Shown: in pieces, positions 26,211-35,366 of the stretch
Numbering within the stretch: position 1 is the first letter of the stretch
How the letters are laid out: each line of letters starts with the position of its first letter
Assembly (NCBI GenBank): GCA_023453795.1
Contig: JAEXSP010000038.1
Location: 92,381-156,380, forward strand
DNA length: 64,000 nucleotides
Origin: Bacillota bacterium
GTDB taxonomy: Bacteria > Bacillota > Clostridia > Acetivibrionales > JAEXSP01
Direction of reading: 5' to 3'
Made by a program: the position numbers and the translations under genes
Notes under the pieces: generated by a model
The model's database searches: none
Seen by the model: only the letters and a program-made list of their open reading frames with translations
What the model was told of the DNA's origin: nothing

Positions 26211-27756
26211 TTCTCGGCAATACCCTGAGTTCCATCCAGTCTATACCTATCCAATCGTTCGGACCGGCATTTGATGTGTTTACAATGGTGATTCTGTTTG
26301 TCCTTTGAAGGTTCCTTATATCAAGTGTCAGCGAACGCCAATTGTTGAATCTGGTACCAAATGGCACTCCATGTTCAAACGGAACCGGTCCGTCAAATGC
26401 AATACGGTCATTGATTGTTATTCTCATAGAATATCTGTTTGCAGGAATAGCAGCTGCATCGTCAAGCACGCCCCTTATTATGATTTGTCCTGTTGCAAAT
26501 CCGGGAATTACTATAAAATTAGGCATATCGAAGGTCCATGTGCCTCTGTTTCCGGTGTAGAGAATATCTGCATTACCGCTTGGATTGCCGTAGTTGGGAT
26601 ACCCTGTAAGTTGCTTGAAAAGTGAGACAGTTCCCACTGCAGGATTGTTGGACAATATCGGAGGAGGATCTGCAGCAGCAGATTTTGTTTTGGTAGCTGT
26701 ACCCATTGGACTGACAGCACTTGGTTTAACAGTTTCCATTACGTTCATAGGGCTGACAGCATTAGGGAACATGTTGCTTGCGGTATTCATGGGACTGACA
26801 GCGTTAGGGTACATATTGCTTGCAGTATTCATGGGGCTGACAGCGTTAGGGAACATGTTGCTTGCAGTATTCATGGGACTGACTGCGCTAGGGTACATGT
26901 TGCTTGCAGTATTCATGGGACTGACTGCGTTAGGGTACATGTTGCTTGCAGTATTCATAGGGCTGACAGCATTAGGGAACATATTGCTTGCAGTATTCAT
27001 GGGACTGACAGCATTGGGGTACATATTAGGTATAGTATTCATAGGGCTGACAGCACCGGGATTCATAGTATTCATAATATCCATAGGACTGACGGCTGTC
27101 ATAGGGTTCATATTAAACATATCGTTCTGATTCATTGCAGCAGGTGATACAGCCCCCGGGAAAATATACATGGGAAGTGTGATTTCCTGAGGTATTTGCA
27201 TGAATGGCTGCGCCGGATTAGACTTTTGTACTGGAGATACAGGAGCTTTAGCTGCTTGTGTCGGTAAAACAGGAGTGTTCATTTTAGGTTGTTCAATCGG
27301 AGCCACAGGTGTTTTAGCCGCTTGTACCGGTGAAACAGGGTTTGACTTAGCTGCTTCTATCGGTGCAATAGGGTTTGGCTTAGCTGCTTGTATCGGTGAA
27401 ACAGGGTTTGCTTTAGTCTGCTCAATCGGCGCAATAGGCGTTTTTGCTGTCTGTATCGGAGCAGCAGGCTGATTCATGTTTACTGTTTGAACAGGTGCAA
27501 TAGGTTGAATAGGATTAGCCTGCACCGGTGCTATAGGTGCTTTGGTCTCGACCGGAGCAGCCGGTGTCTTGGTTTCAACCTTTTGAACCGGAGCTTGCGG
27601 CTTATTTGTCTGTATTGGCGCAATGGGCTGTACAGGTACTATTGGTATTTCACTTACAGGTTTTATTGCCGGGGATGTTCCGGGCAAAGGCATTTCTGTC
27701 GGCATGCCGGCTTTATTCCTGCTGTTTATCGGTTTGTAGTTAAAAAGAAATGACAT
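26206..27756 (-). CDS. Low-complexity Pro/Met repeat protein with C-terminal carbohydrate-binding-like domain
   Basis: A 516-residue protein without a signal peptide (MSFLFNYKPINSRNKAG). Residues 30-190 are a Pro-rich linker with recurring P-I/V-A/S-P-I/V-Q/E units. Residues 205-350 are about ten copies of a 14-residue unit, AVSPMNTASNMFPN, with Y/F and N/S variation. Residues 365-516 form a compact beta-rich domain (TWTFDMPNFIVIPGFATGQI, ITINDRIAFDGPVPF and DWIGIDWMELRVL) like a carbohydrate-binding jelly roll. Lack of a signal peptide in a sporeformer suggests a spore-surface protein (inference). AAGGAGG precedes the ATG by seven bases. It is followed by a terminator shared with hemZ. Confidence 0.75.
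   Translation of the reverse strand: MSFLFNYKPINSRNKAGMPTEMPLPGTSPAIKPVSEIPIVPVQPIAPIQTNKPQAPVQKVETKTPAAPVETKAPIAPVQANPIQPIAPVQTVNMNQPAAPIQTAKTPIAPIEQTKANPVSPIQAAKPNPIAPIEAAKSNPVSPVQAAKTPVAPIEQPKMNTPVLPTQAAKAPVSPVQKSNPAQPFMQIPQEITLPMYIFPGAVSPAAMNQNDMFNMNPMTAVSPMDIMNTMNPGAVSPMNTIPNMYPNAVSPMNTASNMFPNAVSPMNTASNMYPNAVSPMNTASNMYPSAVSPMNTASNMFPNAVSPMNTASNMYPNAVSPMNTASNMFPNAVSPMNVMETVKPSAVSPMGTATKTKSAAADPPPILSNNPAVGTVSLFKQLTGYPNYGNPSGNADILYTGNRGTWTFDMPNFIVIPGFATGQIIIRGVLDDAAAIPANRYSMRITINDRIAFDGPVPFEHGVPFGTRFNNWRSLTLDIRNLQRTNRITIVNTSNAGPNDWIGIDWMELRVLPRR
26707..27120 (-). repeat. 42-bp tandem repeat array inside the repeat protein
   Basis: About ten units of 42 bases with boundaries near 26749, 26791, 26833, 26875, 26917, 26959, 27001, 27043 and 27085. 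The six central units (26749-27000) are nearly identical, differing mainly at third positions and at the Tyr/Phe and Asn/Ser sites. Outer units are diverged. The period keeps the frame, so copy number can change without frameshift. Confidence 0.9.
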
Positions 27757-27895
27757 AATATATCCTCCTTAAAACAAAGTAAACATTTCCATATTTACAT
27801 TGTATTCGGAACAAATATATTATGTTACCCGCATGTACTGAAATGGAATAGTATGAAACAATAAAATATTATACAGGGTAGGACTTGTGTTCGCA

Positions 27896-29671
27896 TTATG
27901 GACTGCTTTTCACCAGACGCAGTGTATACCTTGAAATGGAATCAGGTTTTACTTCGACTGTAATTGGCGGCGGCAATTTAAATATTGAAGGGAACTTGCT
28001 TGCTGCAAAGGATATATTATAGTTTCCCTCGCTTATTTTAAATGAAGCAATACCGTCAGAACCGGTAATTGAATATATGTAGTCAGGGTATCCTTCGGCG
28101 GCCGCTCTGCCAAGAACTTGAAGCTCCAAACCGGAAACAGGATTGTTTTTCTCATCCAGCACTTCAATTTCTGCTATCCCGGTTTTAAACATTTCTTTTT
28201 CTTTTGCTTCATTAATACTGGAGGTAATAATTGTTGTACCGGCGGTCTTCAACTCGAAGAAATATGATGCAGGTATCTGAAGTCCTGTCGGAAAATCCGC
28301 AGTCAGGTAGCTTAACCTGAATTCGCCTTTATCCAGGCTGAATTTGGCAATGCCTGTCTGATCTGTAGCTGCTGTTATATCGTAGGTTTTTGAAGTTATT
28401 GCCGATCTGCCGCTTACATTGACCTTTAAGCCGGGCAGGGGTGTATCTGTTTTGCTGTCTACCGCTTTAACCTGAAGGGTGTAAACAGCCTCGTTTTTTG
28501 CTGCAATAACCTCGGTAACTGCATTTGCGTTTCTCAGGTAATTAAATGCATATGAAAAATCGTTCTGTTCAAAGGTTCTTTTAAAATAGTGGATTTTAAA
28601 CCCGATACCGGTTAGAATGGCTGCAATCAGTACAATATAGACATAATTGCTGTAATGATGCTTCTTTACAGCCGGATTGCCGGTATCTACGGGTTCGGAA
28701 TTCGCTTCCTGAAGCTTTTTCACAAATTTGAAACGAGAGTTTATGTTTGTGCGTTTCATCAAAAATCGCGGGATAAAGATTAACACAAAAAACATACAAA
28801 TTGATATTACGCTTACGGCTGAAAGCGTTAGGTACAGCGGAGAAAAACAATCATGAAAATAATCCAGTATGACATTTTTACCCAACGGCAATGCCATTTC
28901 CAAAGGGTAAATGCTACTCGGAAGTATGGAATATGAGTAAGTTATGAGAGCTGCCAGCAAAACAGCACACATTATCCCAAGCTGAAGCAATGTGTAAGAA
29001 AGCCACTTGAATATTTCACTTGGCTTTTTGCAGAGGATCAGACCCACTAGCGTGAAAAATACCAATCCAAGAAGAAAGAAGCCCGGAGTGACATTTACGA
29101 TATAATAAAAAAGCTTCAAAACAAGAATGCAGTTGCTGATGTCATCTCTATTTACGTACTGCAGGATAGTACTCAAGCTTATTTTGTTTATTCCCGAAAA
29201 GGAATCCAAAGGTATGCCGGTTCCGTTATAAAAGCCTGAAAAATCCTTGCCGGAAAGAAACGGCTGGGTATTTACGCGTATATCCGGAAGAAATTTTCTT
29301 TCACCCTTTAGATATTGGAAAAGCTCCTCCCTTACCGAATCAAGATTGTGTCTGACATCTTCGGAGGTAATGGATTTCTGAAGTAGCATAAGAAGTTCCT
29401 TCTGCTTTGCAGAATCTTGAGTTTTTACTTTATCCAGTTCTGAAATGTAGTAGGATACTGTTTTGTTCAAGGTGTTTTGGGTAACCGAATATATTTGATT
29501 TTTGTCAAAAAGATTCTTATGGAATTCTGATTTTAGGGTTGTTTCCTTGACGGTCATAAAGAAAAGCAGCATGACAAGACACAACCCAGCAAGAAAGGTT
29601 GTTGCAATAAAAGCTCCTTTTCTCATAATTGATATAAATGACCTCATTGACCCACCTATTGTGACCGACAT
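27896..29671 (-). CDS. Multi-pass membrane protein with two C-terminal Ig/prealbumin-like repeats
   Basis: About 591 residues. An N-terminal helix near residues 20-40 is followed by an external helical region, then a block of helices (about 185-320: VTPGFFLLGLVFFTLVGLIL and further segments), and one more near 340. The C-terminal 200 residues hold two copies of a repeat of about 75 residues (LQVKAVDSKTDTPLPGLKVN and IEVLDEKNNPVSGLELQVLG), each with DQTGIA/GSDGIA-x-F, as in carboxypeptidase-regulatory/transthyretin-like Ig folds. No enzyme motif is seen. ATG 29671 follows AGAGGA; ATG 29647 after AGGTGG is an equally plausible start. Confidence 0.65.
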   Translation of the reverse strand: MSVTIGGSMRSFISIMRKGAFIATTFLAGLCLVMLLFFMTVKETTLKSEFHKNLFDKNQIYSVTQNTLNKTVSYYISELDKVKTQDSAKQKELLMLLQKSITSEDVRHNLDSVREELFQYLKGERKFLPDIRVNTQPFLSGKDFSGFYNGTGIPLDSFSGINKISLSTILQYVNRDDISNCILVLKLFYYIVNVTPGFFLLGLVFFTLVGLILCKKPSEIFKWLSYTLLQLGIMCAVLLAALITYSYSILPSSIYPLEMALPLGKNVILDYFHDCFSPLYLTLSAVSVISICMFFVLIFIPRFLMKRTNINSRFKFVKKLQEANSEPVDTGNPAVKKHHYSNYVYIVLIAAILTGIGFKIHYFKRTFEQNDFSYAFNYLRNANAVTEVIAAKNEAVYTLQVKAVDSKTDTPLPGLKVNVSGRSAITSKTYDITAATDQTGIAKFSLDKGEFRLSYLTADFPTGLQIPASYFFELKTAGTTIITSSINEAKEKEMFKTGIAEIEVLDEKNNPVSGLELQVLGRAAAEGYPDYIYSITGSDGIASFKISEGNYNISFAASKFPSIFKLPPPITVEVKPDSISRYTLRLVKSSP

Positions 29672-29929
29672 ATTTGTCCTCTTCAACACACCATACATTA
29701 TAACATGATAATAGAAATATTGGCTGATCAAATTTTGGCTTTGCAGGTGAAAACGGGCCTTATGTTTATAGTTATCTGTTTAAAAATAAAATTTTCAAAG
29801 CATGTAATATAAATTCATTTTCTTAATATTATGAAAATGTATAGCAATTTTCTCAACTGTATTTCATAGGATAAAATATTGCGTTTTAGATTTGCGCATT
29901 ATGATTTTGGAATAAAGGGGGCAATCGGC

Positions 29930-31858
29930 GTGGCAAAAAATGATATCTCAAGTATAATACGCAAAGACAGGGAAGAAAGGAAAAACGGTCATTTCGAGGG
30001 TTCGTTCCTCGAATACGTCAGCCTTGTTAAAGCTGATCCTGACATAGCTATGCTCGCGCATCAGAGAATGTACGACCTGATAACGAAACAAGGAGTGGAA
30101 GTGATAAAAACTGAAGAGAATCCCAGATTGAGAAGGATTTACGGTAATGATACCATCAAAAAATATAACTTTTTTGAAAATGATTTCTATGGAATAGACA
30201 AGACAATAATGAAAATAGTAAGATACTTCCATTCGGCTGCAATGATGGGGGAAGAAGCTCGCCAGGTATTGTATCTTGTGGGTCCTGTGGGTTCAGGCAA
30301 GTCCTCTTTGATGGAGGCTTTGAAAATCGCTCTGGAGATGAGTCCGAGTATTTATGCGCTTAAAGGCTGCCCGATGAGGGAAGAGCCTCTTCATCTTATT
30401 CCAAAGCATTTGAGAGGTAGATTTGAAGAAATTTTGAATATCAAGCTTGAAGGGGATTTATGTCCGGTTTGCCGCTACAGGCTCAAAAATGAGTATGATG
30501 GAGAGTATGAAAAATTTCCTGTTGAAACTGTCAATTTCTCTATACGGTCAAGAAAAGGCATAGGGGTGGTACCGCCTGTTGATCCCAACAATCAGGATAC
30601 CTCGGTGCTGATCGGCTCAGTCGATATTTCAAAGATTGACCTTTATCCGGAGGATGACCCCAGAGTGCTTTCACTCAATGGAGCTTTCAATGTCGGAAAC
30701 CGTGGTTTGGTGGAATTCATTGAGGTTTTTAAGAATGAGACGGAATACCTGCATACCATGATTACGGCAACTCAGGAAAAATCCATTCCATCGCCCGGAA
30801 AGGGTTCAATGATCTATCTTGATACAATAATTCTGGCACATTCAAATGAAGCTGAGTGGAATAAATTCAAATCGGATCACACAAATGAAGCTATACTCGA
30901 CAGGATAGTCAAGATCGAAATCCCTTACTGTCTGGAACTGAACGAAGAAATCAAAATATATGAAAAAATACTGAAGAAGAGCCGTTTTAATGCGCACATA
31001 GCACCCCATACGATCGAAATTGCTTCAATGTTTGCGATACTCACGAGACTTTCCCAGTCAAATAAGGTTGATCTGATGACAAAGCTGAAAATTTATAACG
31101 GCGAGGAAATTGTTGAAAAGGGCTTCACAAGAAAGATTGATATAACTGAGCTTAAGGAAGAAGCGTCAAGAGAAGGAATGTCGGGAATTTCCACCAGGTT
31201 CATCATGAAAGCACTGGACACTGCCCTGTCCGAATCGGAACACAACTGCATCAACCCAATAACAGTAATGGAAACACTGGTCAAATCCGTTAAGGAGCTG
31301 TCTATTGGGGAAGAGGAAAAGGAAAAGTACTTAAGGTTTATTCAAGACAGCATAAGAAAGGAATATAACAAGATCCTTGAGAAGGAAGTTACAAAAGCAT
31401 TTATACATGGATACAAGGAACAGGCGGAAAGCTTGTTTAACAACTATTTGGATCATGCCGAGGCTTTCATAAACAAGACAAAGATAAAGGATCAAAATAC
31501 CGGGGAAGAATTGGAGCCCGATGAGAAATTCATGAGATCCATAGAGGAGCAGATAGGAATCACAGATTCGGCAGCAAAAGGATTCAGAGCCGATGTCACG
31601 GCCTATATGTTTTTTGTTTTGAGGAATAAAGGAAAACTTGATTATAACAGCTATGAGCCTTTAAAAGATGCTATTGAGAAAAAGCTTACCGCATCTGTAA
31701 GAGAATTGAGCAGGATCATAACTCAGGCAAAGGTCAGGGACAAGGAGCAGCATGAAAAGTACAATACAATGGTGGAGGAAATGAAAAAGAACGGGTATTG
31801 CGACAACTGCTGCAACGTAGTTTTGAAATATGCAGCAAATAACCTGTGGAAAGACTAG
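29930..31858 (+). CDS. prkA: PrkA-type AAA+ serine kinase/protease
   Basis: A 642-residue PrkA protein (Bacillus PrkA is about 630). The N-terminal AAA+ domain has EGSFLEYVSLVKADPDIAML and the P-loop GPVGSGKSSLM near residues 118-128; a C-terminal PrkA domain follows. CPVCRYRL and a late CDNCC near the C-terminus are cysteine clusters. PrkA acts with YhbH and SpoVR in sporulation and stress; kinase and Lon-like protease activities have been reported for homologues. GTG 29930 follows AAAGGGGGC at about nine bases; the longer TTG frame from 29879 lacks the family N-terminus. It heads a three-gene unit. Confidence 0.92.
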   Translation: MAKNDISSIIRKDREERKNGHFEGSFLEYVSLVKADPDIAMLAHQRMYDLITKQGVEVIKTEENPRLRRIYGNDTIKKYNFFENDFYGIDKTIMKIVRYFHSAAMMGEEARQVLYLVGPVGSGKSSLMEALKIALEMSPSIYALKGCPMREEPLHLIPKHLRGRFEEILNIKLEGDLCPVCRYRLKNEYDGEYEKFPVETVNFSIRSRKGIGVVPPVDPNNQDTSVLIGSVDISKIDLYPEDDPRVLSLNGAFNVGNRGLVEFIEVFKNETEYLHTMITATQEKSIPSPGKGSMIYLDTIILAHSNEAEWNKFKSDHTNEAILDRIVKIEIPYCLELNEEIKIYEKILKKSRFNAHIAPHTIEIASMFAILTRLSQSNKVDLMTKLKIYNGEEIVEKGFTRKIDITELKEEASREGMSGISTRFIMKALDTALSESEHNCINPITVMETLVKSVKELSIGEEEKEKYLRFIQDSIRKEYNKILEKEVTKAFIHGYKEQAESLFNNYLDHAEAFINKTKIKDQNTGEELEPDEKFMRSIEEQIGITDSAAKGFRADVTAYMFFVLRNKGKLDYNSYEPLKDAIEKKLTASVRELSRIITQAKVRDKEQHEKYNTMVEEMKKNGYCDNCCNVVLKYAANNLWKD

Positions 31859-31887
31859 CTGTAAAGGAGGGGTAGGGGGGATTAAGA

Positions 31888-33102
31888 ATGGCAATTTTTA
31901 AAGATGCTGCGAATGTGGGAAAAGATAGATCCACTGAAGATAGAAGAAGGCACAGGGAGCTTGTCGAAGACTCAATAAAAAAGAACTTGGGGAATATTAT
32001 TGCAGAAGAAAGCATCATCGGTCAAAACAAGGATAAAAAGATCAAGATTCCTATAAGGGGAGTAAAGGAATATCAATTCATATATGGGAAAAATGTTCCC
32101 GGTGTGGCATCCGGTGACGGCACTGAAAAAAGGGGAGACCGGATCGGTGAGGATAAACCGGGGCAGAAGGGCAAAGGCTTAGGGCAGGCAGGCAATCAGG
32201 AGGGTGAAGATATATACGAAACCGAGATAACAATAGAAGACTTGATCAACTACCTTTTTGACGATCTGAATCTGCCGGATATAGACAAGAAAAAGCTTTC
32301 GGAATCCGAGTCTATCAGATCAGTAAAAAATCTGGGCTACCAGCGCAAGGGAATACCGCCTAGACTTGCCAAAAAACGTTCTGTAATAGAGAAAATCAAA
32401 AGGAAGCAAGCTTTTCTAAGAGACCAGCCGGAGTATGGAACAGATGAGTCTTACCCTGAAAAGAATGGGGAGACTTGCGCTCAAAACACAGACGAAAGAA
32501 AAAGATTTCCCTTCACTGAGGAAGATCTCAGGTACAGAAGGGTCAGAGAAGAACATAAAAAAGACTTTAATGCCGTTGTCATATGCATCATGGATGTATC
32601 CGGCTCAATGGATCAAACAAAAAAATATATTGCCAGAAGCTTTTACTTCCTTCTTTATCAATTCATCAGACTGAAATACTCAAATGTGGAAGTGGTTTTT
32701 ATAGCACACACCACTACGGCAAAAGAAGTCAATGAATTGGACTTCTTCCATAAGGGAGAGTCCGGCGGAACATATATAAGCAGCGGATATGAAAAGGCTT
32801 TGGAGATTATTGAACAAAGGTACAATCCGATTAATTGGAATATTTATGCGTTTCATTGCAGCGATGGCGACAATTGGCTTGAAGACAATAAAAAAGCCGT
32901 TGAATCGGCTTTAAGGCTATGTGATGTATGCAACCTGTTTGGTTATGGTGAGATTGTTCCGGGATATTATTCTTCAAGCAGCACTATAAAGACAGAATTC
33001 CATAAGAACATAAAAAAGAAAAACTTTGCCATAGTCACAATGTCCAAAAAAGATGATATATTTTCGGGAATAAAAAGACTGTTGGAGAAAGACAGTGAGT
33101 AG
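31888..33102 (+). CDS. yhbH: YhbH/YeaH family VWA-like protein (DUF444)
   Basis: A 404-residue DUF444 protein, the partner of PrkA. N-terminal DRSTEDRRRHRELVEDSIKK is the family signature, followed by a charged Gly/Lys-rich linker (residues 70-110). A von Willebrand A-like domain begins near 230 with VVICIMDVSGSMDQTKK, the DxSxS metal site. HTTTAKEV and the ESGGTYISSGYEKAL element follow. It starts 29 bases after prkA behind AAAGGAGGGG. Function is inferred from the conserved prkA-yhbH-spoVR cluster, which in Bacillus is expressed in the mother cell; no sigma-E promoter could be assigned here. Confidence 0.92.
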   Translation: MAIFKDAANVGKDRSTEDRRRHRELVEDSIKKNLGNIIAEESIIGQNKDKKIKIPIRGVKEYQFIYGKNVPGVASGDGTEKRGDRIGEDKPGQKGKGLGQAGNQEGEDIYETEITIEDLINYLFDDLNLPDIDKKKLSESESIRSVKNLGYQRKGIPPRLAKKRSVIEKIKRKQAFLRDQPEYGTDESYPEKNGETCAQNTDERKRFPFTEEDLRYRRVREEHKKDFNAVVICIMDVSGSMDQTKKYIARSFYFLLYQFIRLKYSNVEVVFIAHTTTAKEVNELDFFHKGESGGTYISSGYEKALEIIEQRYNPINWNIYAFHCSDGDNWLEDNKKAVESALRLCDVCNLFGYGEIVPGYYSSSSTIKTEFHKNIKKKNFAIVTMSKKDDIFSGIKRLLEKDSE

Positions 33103-33114
33103 GGAGGAGATAAC

Positions 33115-34503
33115 TTGTCCGATTACAGCCTGAAAGAGCTTGAACAATGGAATAATAGAATTGAAAGAATAGCCCGCGATGCAGGGCTTGATTATTATGA
33201 ACAGGAATTTGAGATAGTCAGCTTCGAAGATATGATAGGTTATGAAACATATGTGGGCATGCCCTCTCACTATCCTCACTGGAGCTACGGAAAGGCATAT
33301 GAAAGAACCAAAACCCTTAATAAATATAATCTTTCAGGACTTCCTTACGAAATGGTAATAAACTCAGATCCCTGTATAGCCTACCTGATGAAGGATAATA
33401 CCCTGCTCCTTCAAATCCTTACAATCGCCCATGTATACGGACATAATGACTTTTTTAAGAACAATCGCATGTTTAAGACGGGAACAAGGGCTCGTTATAC
33501 GATAGAAATGTTTAAAAACCATGCGGACAGGATCAGGGAATATGTATCCGATCCCAGCATCGGTTATAAAAAGGTTGAAAGGATTCTTGATGCAGCACAT
33601 GCGCTTAAATACCAGACTGTTCGAACCGTCGGTGAAAGGATTGCAACCGATGAGGAAAAGCGAAAAAGCATTTATGAAAGGCAGAATGAACCGAAGGATG
33701 ATTACTATCTGTTAAAACCAAAAGCCGGTAATATCGAGCCAAAACCGGACTTAAAAAAGATTCCGCTAGAAGCTGAAGAAGATATTCTTGGCTTTCTTAC
33801 ATCTTACGGAAGGCTGGAGGATTGGGAGATTGACGTAATCAATATTGTCAGAGAAGAAACTTCTTATTTCATTCCGCAGATAGAAACAAAGATAATGAAC
33901 GAGGGTTGGGCAAGCTTCTGGCATTACAATATTCTTAAAAGGCTTGGGCTTTCGCAAGGGCTTCATATTGAATTCCTTAAGCGGCACAATCAGGTAATAA
34001 AACCCGTCGAGGGGAGAATCAACCCGTACTATATCGGCTTTAAAGTATTTGAGTATTTATATGGCAAGTATAAGGATAACCCTCATAAGATATTTGAAGT
34101 AAGAGAAATTGAAAGGGATCAGTCTTTTTTGCGCAGATACCTTACATTTGACATGTGCAGGGAAACCAATCTTTTTGAGTATGCACGCGTTGGGAATGAG
34201 TACCTCGTAATCGAGACCTCCGATGAAGAGGGATGGGAAAAAATAAGGAATACTCTTGCCGATTCGGCAGGCATGGGCGGACTGCCTGTCATAAGAGTCA
34301 TTGAGTGGGTTGTAAAGGATAATACTCTCATTCTTGAACATGTTTATGACGGCAGGGAACTCGATATTAATTATGCATGTGAGACCTTAAAGCATATTGC
34401 AGACCTATGGGAAGGAGCCGTTATCCTTTCAACGATGGTGGATGATCGCCGTACCACCATAACCTGTGATGAATCGAAAAAAATCACCACCGGAATGATA
34501 TAA
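33115..34503 (+). CDS. spoVR: SpoVR family protein
   Basis: A 462-residue SpoVR homologue. Recognisable family blocks are GLDYYEQEFEIVSFEDMIGY near residue 24, GMPSHYPHWSYGKAYE, AHVYGHNDFFKNN near 103, MNEGWASFWHYNIL near 262 and NPYYIGFKVFEYL. SpoVR is needed for normal spore cortex in Bacillus. Translation starts at TTG 33115 behind AGGGAGGAG; no ATG fits the conserved start. It is the third gene of the prkA unit (12-base gap) and ends at the strong terminator 34516-34543. Confidence 0.92.
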   Translation: MSDYSLKELEQWNNRIERIARDAGLDYYEQEFEIVSFEDMIGYETYVGMPSHYPHWSYGKAYERTKTLNKYNLSGLPYEMVINSDPCIAYLMKDNTLLLQILTIAHVYGHNDFFKNNRMFKTGTRARYTIEMFKNHADRIREYVSDPSIGYKKVERILDAAHALKYQTVRTVGERIATDEEKRKSIYERQNEPKDDYYLLKPKAGNIEPKPDLKKIPLEAEEDILGFLTSYGRLEDWEIDVINIVREETSYFIPQIETKIMNEGWASFWHYNILKRLGLSQGLHIEFLKRHNQVIKPVEGRINPYYIGFKVFEYLYGKYKDNPHKIFEVREIERDQSFLRRYLTFDMCRETNLFEYARVGNEYLVIETSDEEGWEKIRNTLADSAGMGGLPVIRVIEWVVKDNTLILEHVYDGRELDINYACETLKHIADLWEGAVILSTMVDDRRTTITCDESKKITTGMI

Positions 34504-34515
34504 TAAAGAAAACGA

Positions 34516-34547
34516 GGGGATTTGCACTTTATTGCAAATCCCCTTTG
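34516..34547. terminator. Strong hairpin between spoVR and deoC
   Basis: GGGGATTTGCA pairs perfectly with TGCAAATCCCC around a six-base loop, followed by TTTG. Both neighbouring genes converge on it. Confidence 0.85.
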
Positions 34548-34555
34548 ATGAACTC

Positions 34556-35221
34556 CTAATCAATTTCACTGATAATTGCTACGCCGGAGCTTGCTCCGAT
34601 TCTGTCTGCCCCTGCGTTAATCATCTTTACAGCGTCTGCAAGCGTCTTGATACCGCCGGATGCCTTTATTTTCATATCGTTTCCAATTGCTTTTCTCATT
34701 AAGGCAATGTCGGCCGTTGTGGCGCCGCCTGTGCTAAAGCCGGTGGATGTCTTTACGAAGGCTGCTCCCGCTTCCTTGGAAAGCCTGCATGCCAGAACTT
34801 TTTCATTGTCCGTGAGAAGGCAGGTTTCTATTATGACTTTAACGGTTTTGCCGTCTGCAGCTTGCACGATTTGCCTTATTTCTTCCCTGACATATTCATA
34901 ATCTGCTGATTTTACGGCACCTACGTTGATTACCATGTCAATTTCCTGAGCTCCGGCTTCAATCATTTTTTTGGTTTCAAACACTTTGGTTTCGGTAGTA
35001 TTAGTGCCGAGCGGAAAACCCACAACGACACAGGTTTTGACATCCGAGCCTTCTAAAAGGCTTGCGGCCAGACTGACATGGCATGGGTTGACACATACGG
35101 ATGCAAAGCCGTTATCAAGGGCTTCCTTGCATAGCCGGATGACCTGTTCCCTGCTGGCATCAGGCTTTAATATTGTATGGTCGATCATAGATGCTATCTC
35201 TTTTTTATTTATTTCAGACAT
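34556..35221 (-). CDS. deoC: Deoxyribose-phosphate aldolase
   Basis: A 221-residue class I aldolase that splits 2-deoxyribose 5-phosphate into acetaldehyde and glyceraldehyde 3-phosphate. The Schiff-base lysine is Lys157 in FVKTSTGF, with the assisting Lys186 in IKASGG and Asp95 in QEIDMVIN. Length is standard. The start is ATG 35221 behind AAAGGTGATT; the longer frame adds 18 residues with no family support. It is divergent from deoD across about 145 bases, so the two nucleoside-catabolism genes probably share a control region. Confidence 0.95.
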   Translation of the reverse strand: MSEINKKEIASMIDHTILKPDASREQVIRLCKEALDNGFASVCVNPCHVSLAASLLEGSDVKTCVVVGFPLGTNTTETKVFETKKMIEAGAQEIDMVINVGAVKSADYEYVREEIRQIVQAADGKTVKVIIETCLLTDNEKVLACRLSKEAGAAFVKTSTGFSTGGATTADIALMRKAIGNDMKIKASGGIKTLADAVKMINAGADRIGASSGVAIISEID

Positions 35222-35366
35222 CGGAATCACCTTTAAATTAATATTTTTATGGCTATTACCTAATAATATTAACACAATTTAGATTATAATTAATAAAATT
35301 TGTTGTACAAGTCATAATTATTTTTTATAATTAGGTATAGACTTTGAAATGGAGATGATTAACAAT

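Noticed and set aside
26707..27120. Possible CRISPR array
   Set aside because: The repeats are contiguous 42-bp coding units with no spacers, in frame with a protein repeat.
26594..27130. Plus-strand repetitive frame with Gly-Leu-Thr-Ala-Leu-Gly units
   Set aside because: It is the mirror of the 42-bp repeats in the minus-strand gene. Any frame-preserving repeat gives an open opposite strand.
27200..27753. Several overlapping plus-strand frames rich in Cys, Gly and Arg
   Set aside because: They are antisense shadows of the Pro-rich linker of the repeat protein and have no ribosome sites.
29820..29929. Sigma-E promoter for prkA
   Set aside because: A CATA-containing segment was seen, but spacing to an ATA-type -35 is too long, so no site was called.
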